A DNA stretch of 64,000 nt from positions 496,001 to 560,000 of the forward strand of contig CAJNOJ010000001.1 in NCBI GenBank assembly GCA_905250025.1, read 5' to 3'. The notes beneath the pieces were generated by a model. That model worked only from the letters and a program-made list of their open reading frames with translations, had not been told where the DNA came from and searched no databases. The position numbers and the translations under genes were made by a program. The DNA is from Adineta ricciae (lineage: Eukaryota; Rotifera; Eurotatoria; Adinetida; Adinetidae). Shown piece after piece: positions 20,856 to 33,363 of this stretch; within the stretch, counting starts at the first letter, position 1; every line of letters begins with the position of its first letter.

Positions 20856-23153
20856 ATGGAAAATCGGACGCCTACAGATTTTAAAGCACGAGTACAAAAT
20901 CTAATAACTTACCAAGATGTTTTAATGAAGAATAGCCTACAAGCACAACGTTCCTGTGATCAAGGTAGACGAACATCGAGATTGTACGTTTTCAGAATAG
21001 GTGAAGAAATCTTTCTCGCATAGAATTTGATACATTTTTAACATTCTACAATGATCTTCGTCGTAAATACAATGAAGTACGTGTCTATGCTAATCAGTTG
21101 GAGCAAGATATAGAACAATATCGGGGAGAATTAGAACGTAAAGAGAAAAAGATGCAATCGCAAAGGTAAGTTTTGTTTGTGTAAAGATTTGATTCTTTAG
21201 AATTTAATCATTGGAATTTAGTGCACAAATTCTTCGTTTAACTCAGCATAATAAACGAAGCAATGAACGCCTTTCTCAACTTCAACAATATCTAGATCGA
21301 ATAAAAGGTTCACTAGTTGAACAAAATACTTATGATCAATTATGTGATATGCTTCGGTTTGTAAATTTTCTTCACGAAACCAAGAATTGTTGATTGCGTC
21401 TGTCTAGAGATTCGCTCATGTCTGAGAGTGAAACAACCGCGGATCTATCCGATAAGAATTGTACTGGCGATGAGTTAGAATATGAAACTTCACACATGCC
21501 GAAAGTTGTTAGTCAATCAACTGGTATTGGTGCGCCAAAACGATTAAATGCCACGAACCATGAAGTAACTTAGTTTGCAACAAAGAAAACAAGTTAATCT
21601 GAATGTATTTTAGACATCAGTTATTCATCGAACGACGACAGCTACATCGAAAGTTGATATGAACAACAATGAAATCGAAAATGAACACATATGCACTTCC
21701 CCATATGCGAATATAACTGTCGCACGTTCATCTCGTCATTCCATCTCAGTTCATCAACGAGCCAAACAAAAGAATCGTAGACCATCGAAAGAATTTCTTC
21801 ACAATAAATCAGGTTTCGTTCGACCTTCTTTTGAAACATATCAACATACCGCTTTTTCAATCTTGTAGAAGAATCCGAATTGAGTACGGACGACGTTTTC
21901 TGGTCGAAACATCCTGATATTCCCCATCCTCCAGAATACGACGTACCTCATGCACCTCCTACCCATCCAAAACTATCTCAACTAACAAGTCCGATAGCCG
22001 AGCAAAAACCTCTTACCCCCTCAACGCCCAATGGATTCGCCACAGCAAGTCCATGTGTTCTCGGCACATTGCGTTCTAGAGCGCATCACTTTGTGTCAAG
22101 AAATATTCTCATACCCGAAACATGTTGTGTGGTATTGATCATTGAACATATTCAATTCGTTTCGATTTCATTTCTCTCTTAGTGTCTCAAACGAATACAT
22201 TTTGGTAAATTAGCTTACCGTTGTCAGACATGTAACGCTTTGTGCCATACGGGCTGTAAGGAGAATTGTAGCACACTTTGTTTGCCAAATGTGAAAACAC
22301 CCAGCCGTGGTGTTGTAGCCAAATTCACTTCGCGAGAGACCAATCAATTACAAGTGCCACCATTACTTGTACATTGCATCAAAGAAATTGAACAACGAGG
22401 ATTACAAGAAGTTGGCATCTACCGACTGAATGTGTATGTCTGCTGATCAACATCAGACTTGTCCGCAATGTTTACTTCTCTTCTAGTGTCGAAGGACAAG
22501 TCAAGGAACTGAAAGATCGTCTGCTGAAATCTCGAACGGGTTTATTAGATTTATCACATTATCATGATATACATTTAATATGTGGTGTTGTCAAAGATTT
22601 TCTTCGTTCACTTTCCGAATCGTTGCTGACCGATGCATTATGGAAATCGTTTGCTGCTGTCGTCGATGAACCGGCTGACTTAACTCAACAGCAGAAATTC
22701 GATTCGCTTATTCATCAATTACCAAAACCAAATCGTGAGACATTAGCTTTTCTCATCTTACATTTACAACGCGTAGCAGAATCGCCACTCTGCCGCATGC
22801 CGATTTCAAATTTGAGTCGAACGATGGTAAACTACGAATCTGAAATATTTCTCTTATTTCATCGAATGAAATTTCTCTAGGGTCCAGCAGTGATCGGTTA
22901 TTCAACGAAACACATCTCCGATGCAGACATCATCGGTGAAACGTATAAACAAACTAAAATACTCGAAGTTTTCTTGAAATTATCTTCCGATTTCTGGACA
23001 AAATTTCTTGAAGAGAGCGAAATCAACGAATCATTATCCTCGATACACAAGCCGCAGCTTGCTACACCTACTCTAGCACGTCAACAACAGTACCATCATA
23101 CACCAATCGCAGCTTATCCTGCTCCTTTACACACATTTTTCTCTCCTATTTAA
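20856..23153 (+). CDS. RACGAP1: Rac GTPase-activating protein 1 (MgcRacGAP/CYK-4)
   Basis: Centralspindlin subunit that acts at the spindle midzone in cytokinesis. The order is diagnostic: an N-terminal coiled coil (FLTFYNDLRRKYNEVRVYANQ), a Ser/Thr/Pro-rich linker, a C1 zinc finger (about 22060-22300, with the C-x2-C pairs in CCVCLKRIHFGKLAYRCQTC and LCHTGCKENC), then RhoGAP. The RhoGAP arginine finger is in EVGIYRL; the frame crosses an intron just after it. VVKDFLRSLSESLL and MPISNLSRTMGPAVIG are further GAP motifs. Introns are about 50-60 bp. The first ATG is in a good position 100 bp after a TATA-like stretch. AATAAA at 23250-23255 fits the 3' end. Confidence 0.94.
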
Positions 23154-24729
23154 AATATTATCCTTATTTTTTTCACTCATAGCTGAATTTATAATCTATG
23201 CAAGAATTTCTTTTCTTAGTTGTATTTTATAGTAGAATTTCGAACATGTAATAAATTAACGAATTATTTTACATAAGATAAACTCGCCTTCCGTCGATTG
23301 TTGTTATCTGACAGTTGGTAATCATAACATTGTCACCGCTAGCACTATTGTTTTCCGTTAAGAAATAGGTTACAAGTACCATTGTAAGGCGTGTGAAAGT
23401 CTCATCTATATCGTCAGGATCTTTTGCTTTCGTAGAGATTCATGAAATATGTGACGCGAGATATGGAACTGATAATAATCCTTGAGCATGACATGATTAT
23501 GTCTACAGGTTTATGCTTCTTCTTAATAACTTGATGAGTATTAACAGTGTTCTTATAGTAACAATTATTTATTCTCTTCCAATGGTTTTCACTCTTCGAT
23601 AAACAGTAATGATAACAATAATCATAATCTACTTCCAGTTCACGATCGCTGCTTGATCGAAAAGACATAAAAAACCGATGATATGGTAACTCGTTAGAAA
23701 CAAAGTTTTCATGATGGATGAGTTTCTCCTACTTTCTCTCTCTCTCTCAGCAGTCTACTCTATCAACTTGCTCGTATTAGTTATATAATATTTTCCTTTC
23801 TCTGTGCCTTTTGTCTGTTTGCCCATACCGGATAATATCGTGGCATCGTTATTATCGAGTTTGACGAAATATCAGTTTGGCTGCTTCCTGATGATTGTAC
23901 TATAAGAAGTATGAGATGATAAATAAAGCGTCAACATCATTATTTTTGCTATTACCAACCGAGAAGAGAGAGAGAGAGAGAAAAGAAAAGGCGTACTTCG
24001 ATGTTTTTTCTCATTTCCTGATAGTCTTTTTTTTCTTCGTTTCCCCTTTTTTTTCAATAGAATCTGTTGCTTTCTAAGATTCAGTAGTTGTCAAGAGTAA
24101 CATGCTTGATGCACACATCCCTGCCTGATGCGATTAGAATTCTGCGAGCAAAACCAGCGTATCGAATTCAGATGAAACATCGATTTTGTTAGGTACGTTT
24201 ATCTATCGATCAGCAGAGACTTCTGATTGTATTAACTCGAATCTTTTCACTCCTTGTCAAATACTTGCGAATATTAATCAATCACATGTGATAATTTACA
24301 GTCTCTTCGTCTTCTCTCGGAGATTTCTATTCACAAGCACGGCGAAAACTAATTATATCGCAAACAGTTCTATTAATTGTGATTATACATTTTTGTTGAC
24401 GAATATCATTTCGAGTAGAAGAAAAAGACAACAGATAAATTGAATTTGCCTTTCTGTCTTTTGCATTAGTGATCGCATATTCTTTTCTTCTCATCGATCA
24501 AAAGAGATTTGCTGTGAGTGATCGAAGATACATGATGAAATTTGATCGACAAGCTATCATTGCTTTTACACTTCTCATGCGTAGAAAATCCGAAAGTTTC
24601 AAAAACAAAACCAGCGTCAGTTTCTTCTTTCATTTTCTACTTTCAGATGAGAATATCTGTCGACCATTTTGCGCGTTAATGAACATTATCGACCTTGTTT
24701 GATCTCCTCGTTGAACACAATTAAACAAT
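23154..24729. other. Gene-free region upstream of NDRG
   Basis: 1.6 kb with AATAAA at 23250 and TC and GA microsatellites (23740-23750, 23961-23980). The short ORFs have no domain and overlap on both strands. No gene is seen. It may carry distal NDRG regulatory DNA. Confidence 0.5.
23961..23990. repeat. GA-rich microsatellite
   Basis: A GAGAGA run followed by AAAAGAAAAG, with no coding support. Confidence 0.7.
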
Positions 24730-24792
24730 ATGGATACGACAAATCGTGAAAAACTACTTCGATTTCAATTGAGTGCTTCAACGGAAGAACAA
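24730..24792 (+). other. Candidate upstream first exon of NDRG
   Basis: Encodes MDTTNREKLLRFQLSASTEE(Q) and ends exactly before a GTATGTG donor in phase 0. It lies 1.5 kb upstream of the other candidate. Both have the same phase, so either yields a continuous protein. The choice of exon would change only the first 20 or so residues. Confidence 0.5.
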
Positions 24793-27700
24793 GTATGTGA
24801 AACAATGAATATAGCTGTAAATATACATAGAAAAACCACATATAAGACTTTGTTGACATAGGTGGTAGTTAGTGAAAATATCTCCTCTCGTGTAGGCTTG
24901 TTCGTCGGATTTCCGAGCACATGCTGACAGTTTTACTTGAAAGATGTTCAATGTAAAACATTAATTATAAATCATTCAGAAATGTTTTTCTAGAGAAGCG
25001 AATATTATCGGGTGAGTATTTCATCAGGCTTCACCTATACGATTTTGACGAACAAAATAAAATCAGTGAAAATTGCCGATTATACGTCTCAGTCTCGGCT
25101 GATAGGTTGTTAACGCGAGAACATGGATTATTCTCGTAGGATATAAAGAGCATACATCAGCAATTAAAGACATCAACTGATTATTTCTGACACATATCAG
25201 AACGTTGCTATTGACAGAAGTTGTCATTTAATTTCTTCCTCATTATGATGATTTTTCCGACGAACACAACGAAAAACATCATTCAATTTCTCTCTCTCAT
25301 TCCTTTGATTTTAAATCAACACATCATAAAATACTTTTTATCTAGTAAAATAGTGCGTGTATACATTTTACACTCTCATATAACATGTGTTATTCATAAA
25401 CGCACTCTCCACTTTGTCCTCTATGTTTTTCATCACGAGATTTCATCATTTTTTTTTCTGCCTCATACATTGCCTTGACGTTTCTTTAGCGTCGGATGTT
25501 GTTTGGGCTCGAGCGAGCAAGAAAGCAAATGATGTCTTCACTAACGCGCTACCAGTCTCACTATTCATTCTGCATAGTGCCAAGAAGCATACACTATTAT
25601 GTTGAAGAGAAGGAAAAAAAGAAATAACGAAGGCAGAAATTACGGCATCTGCGAATGCATAGACGATTTTCTTCTTTCATCCTTTTTTTGATCGTTCTGT
25701 TTTCGGTACTTTCTAAAAAAAACACGAGACCGTATATGCGCAGGCTCTCGAACAAATGCCGATAGGAGAAGGAAAAAAACCCGGCAATCGAGACCATGCC
25801 CCTGTATACTGTTTAACGCATACATACATTCATTCACTTGATTATTTATTTGTACCAAAAAAACAACGTAATTTAACAAGATAATATAAGAACGAGAATG
25901 TTCGAGCTGCACTGTTAAAAAGTGTTGTCTATCAAATGGCATCCATGTATCTTCTCATACATTTTCATCAAATTGATTTTATCACCTTGCTCACGATTGA
26001 TTTTTCTTGTCTCTTTCTCTCTCTCTCCTTCTCTTTCTATATATCAGCCGAGAATCCGATTTCAACTATTTCTCTTTCTCGTCCTCTCCATCTATGCCCG
26101 TATTTATATAAACATGCTCGTTTTTCTATTCATTTGATCGATAGTCATTCACTTTATTCTCCTTCAATAGTAAACTCATATATAACAATTGACTCTCATT
26201 TTTCTTTCATATTACAGAAAAAAAAAGAACATATAGATTTTTGTATTCTTATTCATATCGAACAAAATGAACGAGTCGGAACGCGCAGATTTACTTACAC
26301 AACTTTCAAGTATTCCACAAGGCCAAGTGAGTTGTTGCGAACAATGCTATTTTCGTGTATTTTTCCGTTGGTACATTCATTTTCATTCTTGATCATATTT
26401 CCATTCAAATATGAAGCTTCTCTCTCTCTTTCTTTAATCGAATACTCTTGAAGCTTTTGTCTTTGAGAGCCAATAAAGGTTATCATCAAATGAAAGAAGA
26501 TAAGGAAATATCGCTTGCTACCTATCTCGAACACTTTTTTCATGAACCATACAATAGAATTAATTCGATTCTTTTTTTCCTAAAATAGAAAAAACCTCAT
26601 GCAGTAAGTTTTTCTTTCGCTTAACATGACTGATCTGTCCTTTGTGAATTCATTTTATCAATATTAATCAAAATTCTTTTTTTTCCGATTTAGAAATATG
26701 TCATTCGATCTGAAAAACTCGGTCTTGATTACACTGTATGGGTTCAAGTAAGTTTGTTCTCTTCGCTAGATTGGATGATAACATCTTCTACTTGTATAAT
26801 TTAGGATGACACAGGCACCAATGCGAAATGTTATGTTATGACTATTCATGACCTTGGTTGTAGTCGTGAGTACTAGATATTGGATTTGTATGTGTTAAAG
26901 AACTGTTCGGCGTCATTTTTAGATTCGATTTTTACGGAATTTGTTTCTCAACCTGAAATGCGTGCACTGTAGATATAAAACGCATTCTGCTATTTCGATA
27001 TCAGTTTTCTTTTTTTAGCAAACAACGTATTGTGTGGGTACACGTGGATTTGCCGGGTCAAGAGGACGGTGCTGGTATTTTAACTATTGAGTAATGCATA
27101 GTCTTTCTCGCCCGAAGAATTTCGTACCTATTTGGGTTTTTTTCTATGTAGAAAATATCCGTCATTGGATGATGTTGGCAGCGAATTAATTAATATCCTT
27201 GATCATTTAAATATTCCACAAATAGTTGTCTTTGGTGAAGGTGCAGGTGCAAATATCGGTTGCCGTTTTGCAATCGAACATCCTACACGCGTTCATGGCG
27301 TTGTACTTGTTCATCCAACTGGTACTACGGCTGGTTTCATGGAAATTATGAAGGATAAACTCAACAATTGGAAATTGATTCATAAGGGAATGAATCCGGA
27401 TGCAGAAGCCTATCTGATTTGGCATCGATTTGGACGTGTAAGTTCGCAATTAACAAATCGTCATTCAAATGCATGATTTAACCTTTTCGTTTTGTTTTAG
27501 GATGCAGCGAAAGTACGTAATAACAAAAATCTCGATGGACATTTGTCAGGCATAGAAACTAAATATAATCTGCAGATTATCACAACCGGATTAACTGATA
27601 AACATATGTAGTATGTCAAACAGAAAGATAAATAAGCGAAGAAAAGTTATTTCGGATATTAGATATATCTGTAGTTTCGAAAATCAAGAGAATTAGATGA

Positions 27701-28810
27701 CAATACGTGTATGTAGAAGATCTAATTAGGAATACGACAGAAAAAGAGTATCAGCATAGGAGCGTAAACTCATGCACGTTGGCAACAAAGAAATAATCAT
27801 CGTCAACTCGTTGTTCTGCTTTTTTTGAAAGGATTTTCTTGTGATGTTCGTTATTTCGTCTTACTTTTCAAGTTTCGCATCGGAAAAATATGAAAAAAAC
27901 GAATGCATGTTTTTCAGTGAATGTTGCATTTGTGCCTCGAGGACAAAGGTTAATCTAATTAGTGCGAACAGAAGACCAGTTCCTAATAAATCGGAATGTT
28001 TATGTTTGTTTGTACTTCATGTCTGACATTTCTAATCCAATGCATTTTTTCCTTTTCAAATCAATTAGGGTTATGTTGATTCACAAGTATTGGAAGCCAA
28101 TATTCGTGAATTTTCCGAAAAACTCTATCAAAAACGAACAGCGAAGAACCTGGCACTCTTTCTCGATGCATTTCTCAAGTGAGTATTTCGAAATGTAGTC
28201 TCAGATTTCAACTTCACTTTTCAACTGTAGTCGAACAAACCTGGTGGATAAACTGGACAAATTAACGTATGTGACTTGAGAAAAGAAAACAACGTTGATG
28301 ATTTCATTCGTTCACTTAGGGTTGATTGTCTGGTTGCTGTTGGTAAAAAGAGTTCGGTGTTGCATACAACAGAAAAATTCTACGAAAAACTTCGCGATTC
28401 ACGTGATCCACAAAAAATGGTTAATTCACCAATACTCATCGCCGATAATGCTGGTGACATACTTGGTGAAGCAGTGAGTAGAAGACTAATCCTACATTAC
28501 GAAATTAATTGCTTTCTGCTGTTTCTTATTTAGCCGGATGTTTTAGCTAAATCAATGCAATTTTTCTTACAAGGAATTGGTTTAAGTACGTCTACAAATA
28601 TACATCTTTGGTTTGACTTTCAAAGATATCGAAACTATGTTCTGTTTAGTCTCTGGCTTACCAATGGATGCCGGCTTAGTTGGTTTAGGTCGTTTATCTC
28701 GTTCAATGTCCATGGAAGAAGCTGATCGTCCACGACGAAGTTCAGTTCTTAATTCAACATCATCACCCGGTACTGGTTCCCCGCCAAATGTTGGTTCACC
28801 ACCAAAATAG
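24730..28810 (+). CDS. NDRG family protein (N-myc downstream-regulated)
   Basis: Alpha/beta-hydrolase-fold protein of the NDRG family, which is considered catalytically inactive and acts in stress, differentiation and vesicle traffic. Two candidate first exons end in phase 0: 24730-24792 and 26267-26326. Both would splice to a 15-nt exon (26589-26603), then the core: DDTGTNAKCYVMTIHDLG, a segment with HVDLPGQEDGAG, and NIPQIVVFGEGAGANI at the nucleophile elbow position. A 12-nt exon (27501-27512, DAAK) is followed by a 556-bp intron. The last exons give the cap and C-terminal part, ending in a Ser/Arg-rich tail (SRSMSMEEADRPRRSS) of the kind phosphorylated by SGK/GSK3 in mammals. The elbow Gly replaces the Ser of true hydrolases. 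Which first exon is used cannot be told from sequence. Confidence 0.87.
26267..26326 (+). other. Candidate downstream first exon of NDRG
   Basis: Encodes MNESERADLLTQLSSIPQGQ, 20 codons, then a GTGAGT donor in phase 0. A T/C-rich tract ending TATTACAG lies about 50 bp upstream, which would also suit an acceptor of a leader or 5' UTR intron. Confidence 0.6.
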
Positions 28811-30211
28811 TCATTTGAATCCATAAATATATGTACATTCGTTCGTCTTTTGTCATGTGTGTCGTAGTTTATGGTTTTTCTTCTTTGTTTCACTAATGTC
28901 GAATTGATTAAGGTAATTCTATACATGATTTGGTTTGAATGACTCGAATTTTGCCGTGTTTTCGCTTTTCGTTTTATTCGTCAGAGAAACAAATGCTTCA
29001 ATGCATTAGATTTAGAGTACACTCAATAAAAGATTCTCGAAAAACGACATCTTCCAAATGCACTGAACTATCAAGCATTGATAATTAGTTTCAATCTCAA
29101 GGTGAATATGCGTCAATAGATGTTCGCTGATTAGAATGAACTCCTTTGCACATAAACAACACTATCCGGTAAATGCGTTTAATCGTTGGGAAAATTGCGA
29201 GAGTTTTTTCCTCATACACCAACTATGTGTTAGCCATAGCCTTGAACAAATCGTCTAATTATTCATTCCTGGGCAAGATGTTTGGAAGACAGACGGTGAA
29301 AGCGATTTTTGTTGATGACTTGAATGCTTGCAAAAATTGACACAAGTATGTCGTTGGGTTCGCTCGATCTTTGCTTTGAAGTCATTTAATTTGTGAGACA
29401 ACGAGAGTAGTTTTAGTTCTGTTCATTGTGCAATGTTATTGATAATTTTTCTCATAAAAAATTTAGTAAAACAACCTCGTGTTTTGATTTAGTTATTTGA
29501 TCTATTCAATTATTCATCCTGTGCCAAATCCGATTTGTCGCAACACACACTTACAGGTGTAGAAAAAGGAGAAATTCTTAGTTCTATATTAAGAACTATC
29601 CTCTTTTGTTTAAGAAAAAAATGAATTTGAGGAAAAGATTTATTCTCCTTCTTCTCATTATAAAAGATCGAGCATGTGCGTCACTAGGTTTTTCCATCGG
29701 TAAGTAACAACTACCGTGTTGTCACCCTCGAGTGACGCGAACAGACGAACATGCACATCAGCATCGTCTAAAGAGAGAGAGAGAAAAAGTAAAAGAAGAC
29801 GAGGAAAAAGTGATGTAAGTGAGAGAAACAGGATGAACGACGTCATTAACTCCTTCAGTCAAAGCAACAGCTCAAAGAACTGTGACAGATTGTGGCACAT
29901 ACATGAAGCGTCAAAGATAGAGGTAGGTAAAAAAGAAGCCTCTCCCTCCTCCTCTTCTTTCTTTTCTTCTATTTCACTCTTTTATATATTTTTTTTTTCA
30001 GAAAAACCTTGTCGTTGTCAAAGTAGCTCTTCTTTGTATTCTTTCTTTAGAAAACAGAAACAAAATATAACATAAGCACGTACGTCATCGCCGTGCATTT
30101 TTGTTCACCGAAGTAATGCACTGCTGTTAATCATTCTAATTGCTCAAGAGCAGATGTGCTGATCTTTCTTGCTTTTTACATATTATTAAGAAATACAATC
30201 TTCGCGTTGAA
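28811..30211. other. Gene-free region after NDRG
   Basis: 1.4 kb of AT-rich sequence with a GA run near 29771-29785. ORFs at 29716-30075 and 29658-29846 overlap in antisense and are low complexity. No gene is supported. Confidence 0.5.
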
Positions 30212-31885
30212 ATGATGCATAGTGTGATTCGTCGTTCTCCAAGGTGAGTAGGAAAAAAGGGGGAGAAAGAAGAGAAGAGAAAACTATTTCTAACAGAAGA
30301 TAAGATATGTAGCGAAAAAAAAAGGAAAAGATTGATTTTTTATTAAAAAGAGGGAAAGGGAAGAAGAAGAAGAAGAAGAAGAACATAAAATATTTATTTA
30401 GTATTACTTCGTCAACAGTGGCTGATCCATCGACAGTAACTGTGCGCATTCAAAGCGCCTCAACAAGTGATCTAAATGTTCAAGATGTCGATACGGGATC
30501 GTCCGATGATGACGAGGATGCCGATGATTTGCGGCGCAAATGTGACCGAAAGAAAATTCGTGAACGTATTCAAACACGACCATCGTCAGGAAATATTCGT
30601 CAAAATCCATCAGCACTTGTGACTAATCATAATCCTTCCTTTCAACAACGTACCGGTAGGAAAAGTGCTGACGTAACATCTTCAATGCGTCTACCACCGA
30701 CTCGTCCCACAACTGCTGTCTCATTACCAGCAAATCCATCGGCATTTGATAATGATTGGGATCTCGATATAGCAGAAACATTCAACTCATCGAACCCTCG
30801 GCGAAACCCATCGTGTCCATCTATCTCTCCAATTATCGCCCGGTCAAAACCGCCAACCCAATCAATATTCGCTCATCAAGCAGCTCCAGCCGTATTTACG
30901 ACTACTTCCGAATGTCTAGGTAAGTAGATTATTTTCATTAGCAACGGTCACAAACAAAGAATCGATCATTTTAGGTAAAGAGTTTCATCCACAACCACGC
31001 CGTGATGCGCCAAGACGATCTCAGTCGTTAGCAAAGTCTCTTGTACTCAACAATAATCCAGCATCGCCAACAACTCCAATTGTTTCCTTGACACAGAATA
31101 TTTTATTAGGCTCAATACGTGCTTTACAAAATGAACGACAACTATGTAAATATTCAGTTGATTATCTTATTGATGCAACCAATATGAGACCGAATGAACT
31201 AGCACGTAAAGCCAATGTTGGTGCTCGTCTTCCATGCCATTGCGGCCATACGCATTCACGTTGTACTTTAACATTAGAATTCGATCAACCATATGTCTCA
31301 TCCACAACAAATTCAACATTGCTTAGTACTGATCATAATAATCAAAATAACAGCAAAATGCGTGAATTATCTCGGACATATTTAGGTCAACTATTTTCAG
31401 CTGTTAATCGGTTCATATCCAAAGCTCAACAAGAGGGCAAACGTATACTTATCTATGGATTTGAATTGACACCGAACTCCCCGCTAGCAGTCATAGCTAT
31501 ACAATATTTAATGTTAACCGAAGAACTGTCTTATACTGAAGCCACACATCGAATTCATCGACTATTTCCCATTATTCCTTTACAACATCAGCAGTACCCC
31601 ATCATGGAAAAACGCTTTCAAGATTATCTTAAACAACTAGATCGACGTACATTTCCACGAAATATCACCGTTACTAATATCAGCGGTGATGGAAGTAGTA
31701 GTGGAAATGACTATCGACATTCGCCACATGAATCATCTCGAGAATCATCTGAAATCACGACAACTACAACAATTACAAATAGTACACCAGTTACGTCATG
31801 GACAACGATTCCAATGCCTATTGGTAATAATAGTGCTGAAACGTCGCGTTCCCTATTCGTAGCACGTGCAGCTTGGGACAGTTGA
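30212..31885 (+). CDS. Dual-specificity phosphatase-like pseudophosphatase
   Basis: Exons 30212-30243, 30402-30919 and 30975-31885 give 486 aa. Residues 1-215 are disordered and Ser/Pro/Arg-rich with an acidic DDDEDADD run. From about 222 the sequence follows the DSP fold: NILLGSIRALQNERQL, VDYLIDATN, a helix resembling AVNRFISKAQQEGKRILI, then AVIAIQYLMLTEELSYTEAT and a final helix. Where active enzymes have HCxxxxxR, this protein has IYGFELTPNS (about 343-352), so both the nucleophile Cys and the Arg are gone. It should bind rather than hydrolyse phospho-substrates, like STYX-type proteins. The C-terminal 70 residues are Ser/Thr-rich. AATAAA at 32005-32010 fits its 3' end. Confidence 0.72.
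30358..30383 (+). repeat. GAA trinucleotide repeat
   Basis: About eight GAA units lie in the first intron of the pseudophosphatase gene, just upstream of its acceptor at 30401. Confidence 0.8.
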
Positions 31886-33027
31886 ATACTCTATTTTTCT
31901 CCTTCTTTTTCTTTTCTTTTTCGTTTATTTTATGTCAACAAATGCTCATTCAGATGAGATTGCGTTTTTTTTTAAAATTCATCAACATCTGAAATTATTG
32001 ACATAATAAATTGTGATTAAATCTTTATAAATCTCTGCTAAGACTTTTATTGTGACATTTTTTTTCTCTATCAAGAGAGATGCCAGGAACTATTAATGAT
32101 TCAGAACCCGAAGCTGCCCATAATTTATTACCAATTATGCTTTCATTCGCCAGTGATTTTGAACTTTAACAGTGCAGTGCTCGACACGGATATACATTTG
32201 TCATAGCATGTTTTATAAATAGATGAACGGATAAAATATCGATAATAATCAACAAATTGCTCATCGGATTCATGAAGAGATTATCCGATGACGCATGAGA
32301 GAATGAAGTTCGAATTGGTGTTATGTCGAAGTTAATTTTCATCATGTGATAGATTAACACAGAATTGCATAAACTTTAACAGACGATAATCTTACGACTG
32401 ATCTAGCATTTACCTCAATCGGAAGAGTATGTTGGTCAAATTGGCACGTTTCCATTCAAATATTATCCAACGAAGGTACATCTCTCCTCTCAACAATGAG
32501 TCAAACGGAACGTGAATATCATATATCAGGAATCGTTCATAAGCTAATCACGCGCAAGACAAATTAACTTTGTTTTCCCACGGAATTTACAATTACTGAG
32601 CGGAAGTTTTACGTTGGCTTTTTCACTTCATCCGCCCACACTGTCGGCATACGTGCCATTTTAGGCGAATAAATTCTCATATCAGCGAATTGCATAGGTA
32701 AAAGTTTCTTCCTCTTCTACTGTGAAACGCATTGAATTCGAGAATCAAAGAATTTGCTTTGAAATATTAGTTCATATTAACTCGAGATTGAATTACTATG
32801 TAACTACAACGTCTTAACATAATACTTAAGGGAAATATTGACTTATTTTCTCTCCTTTTCAACCTCTGTTTACCAATTTTAGCGGAGTGAAAGAAATTTG
32901 ACAATCTCATCTGTGGAACTGTTTGACAGACTAAAACGCGCATATCTTTTTCATGTCTGTTTTTATTTATCTTGTCACAGAAAACCATCGTTTTGAACCT
33001 ATTGAAATAAGAATGTACAAGTTTCCA
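31886..33027. other. Gap between pseudophosphatase and small membrane protein
   Basis: It holds AATAAA at 32005-32010 and AT-rich sequence. ORFs here are under 75 codons with no recognisable features. No gene is seen. Confidence 0.5.
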
Positions 33028-33363
33028 TTAAGCATCGGTCGGTTTAGTATACGTTGGCACCGGTACCGTATAAGGTGCCGATACAGTCTGATACATAGTT
33101 GGATAATTTGTCATGTTCAGTGCATTTGATGGGTACTGATTCGACCAAGTTTGAGGATAGGAATATGGATATGTTTGTGGCGGTTGAAGAATCATTCCTC
33201 CTGCTGGCACATGTCTTGGTCGGCTGGCATGTTTGATAATACACACGATAGCGACAATCACTGCAATTAGAAGAATCAGACCAATAACCGATCCAACGAC
33301 GATGGCGATAATTGCACTTGTAGTTAATGCACTGTTGATCGATTCGAAATTGGATGAAGACAT
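33028..33363 (-). CDS. Small single-pass membrane protein with Pro/Tyr-rich tail
   Basis: Intronless 111-aa frame from ATG at 33363. A short polar Ser/Asn-rich N-terminus precedes one strong membrane segment at residues 16-43 (AIIAIVVGSVIGLILLIAV), then basic residues (KHASRPRH), which suggests the C-terminus is cytosolic. The tail is rich in Pro, Tyr, Gln and Ser (PPQTYPYSYPQTW), like adaptor-binding tails of CYYR1/Shisa-like proteins, but the Cys-rich ectodomain of those families is absent. No function is assigned. Coding status rests on the membrane segment and the biased tail. Confidence 0.62.
   Translation of the reverse strand: MSSSNFESINSALTTSAIIAIVVGSVIGLILLIAVIVAIVCIIKHASRPRHVPAGGMILQPPQTYPYSYPQTWSNQYPSNALNMTNYPTMYQTVSAPYTVPVPTYTKPTDA

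Noticed and set aside
25936-26451. 171-codon plus-strand ORF
   Set aside because: It overlaps the second NDRG first exon in another frame, starts in low-complexity T/C-rich sequence and has no domain. Likely chance.
27513-27611. Extension of the NDRG DAAK exon through VRNNKNLDGH
   Set aside because: The donor GTACGT after AAA gives a phase-0 join to 28069 that restores the NDRG alignment. The extension has no family similarity and ends in a stop.
29658-30075. Ser/Arg-rich ORFs on both strands
   Set aside because: Arise from a GA/TC-rich tract, overlap each other in antisense and have no homology signal.
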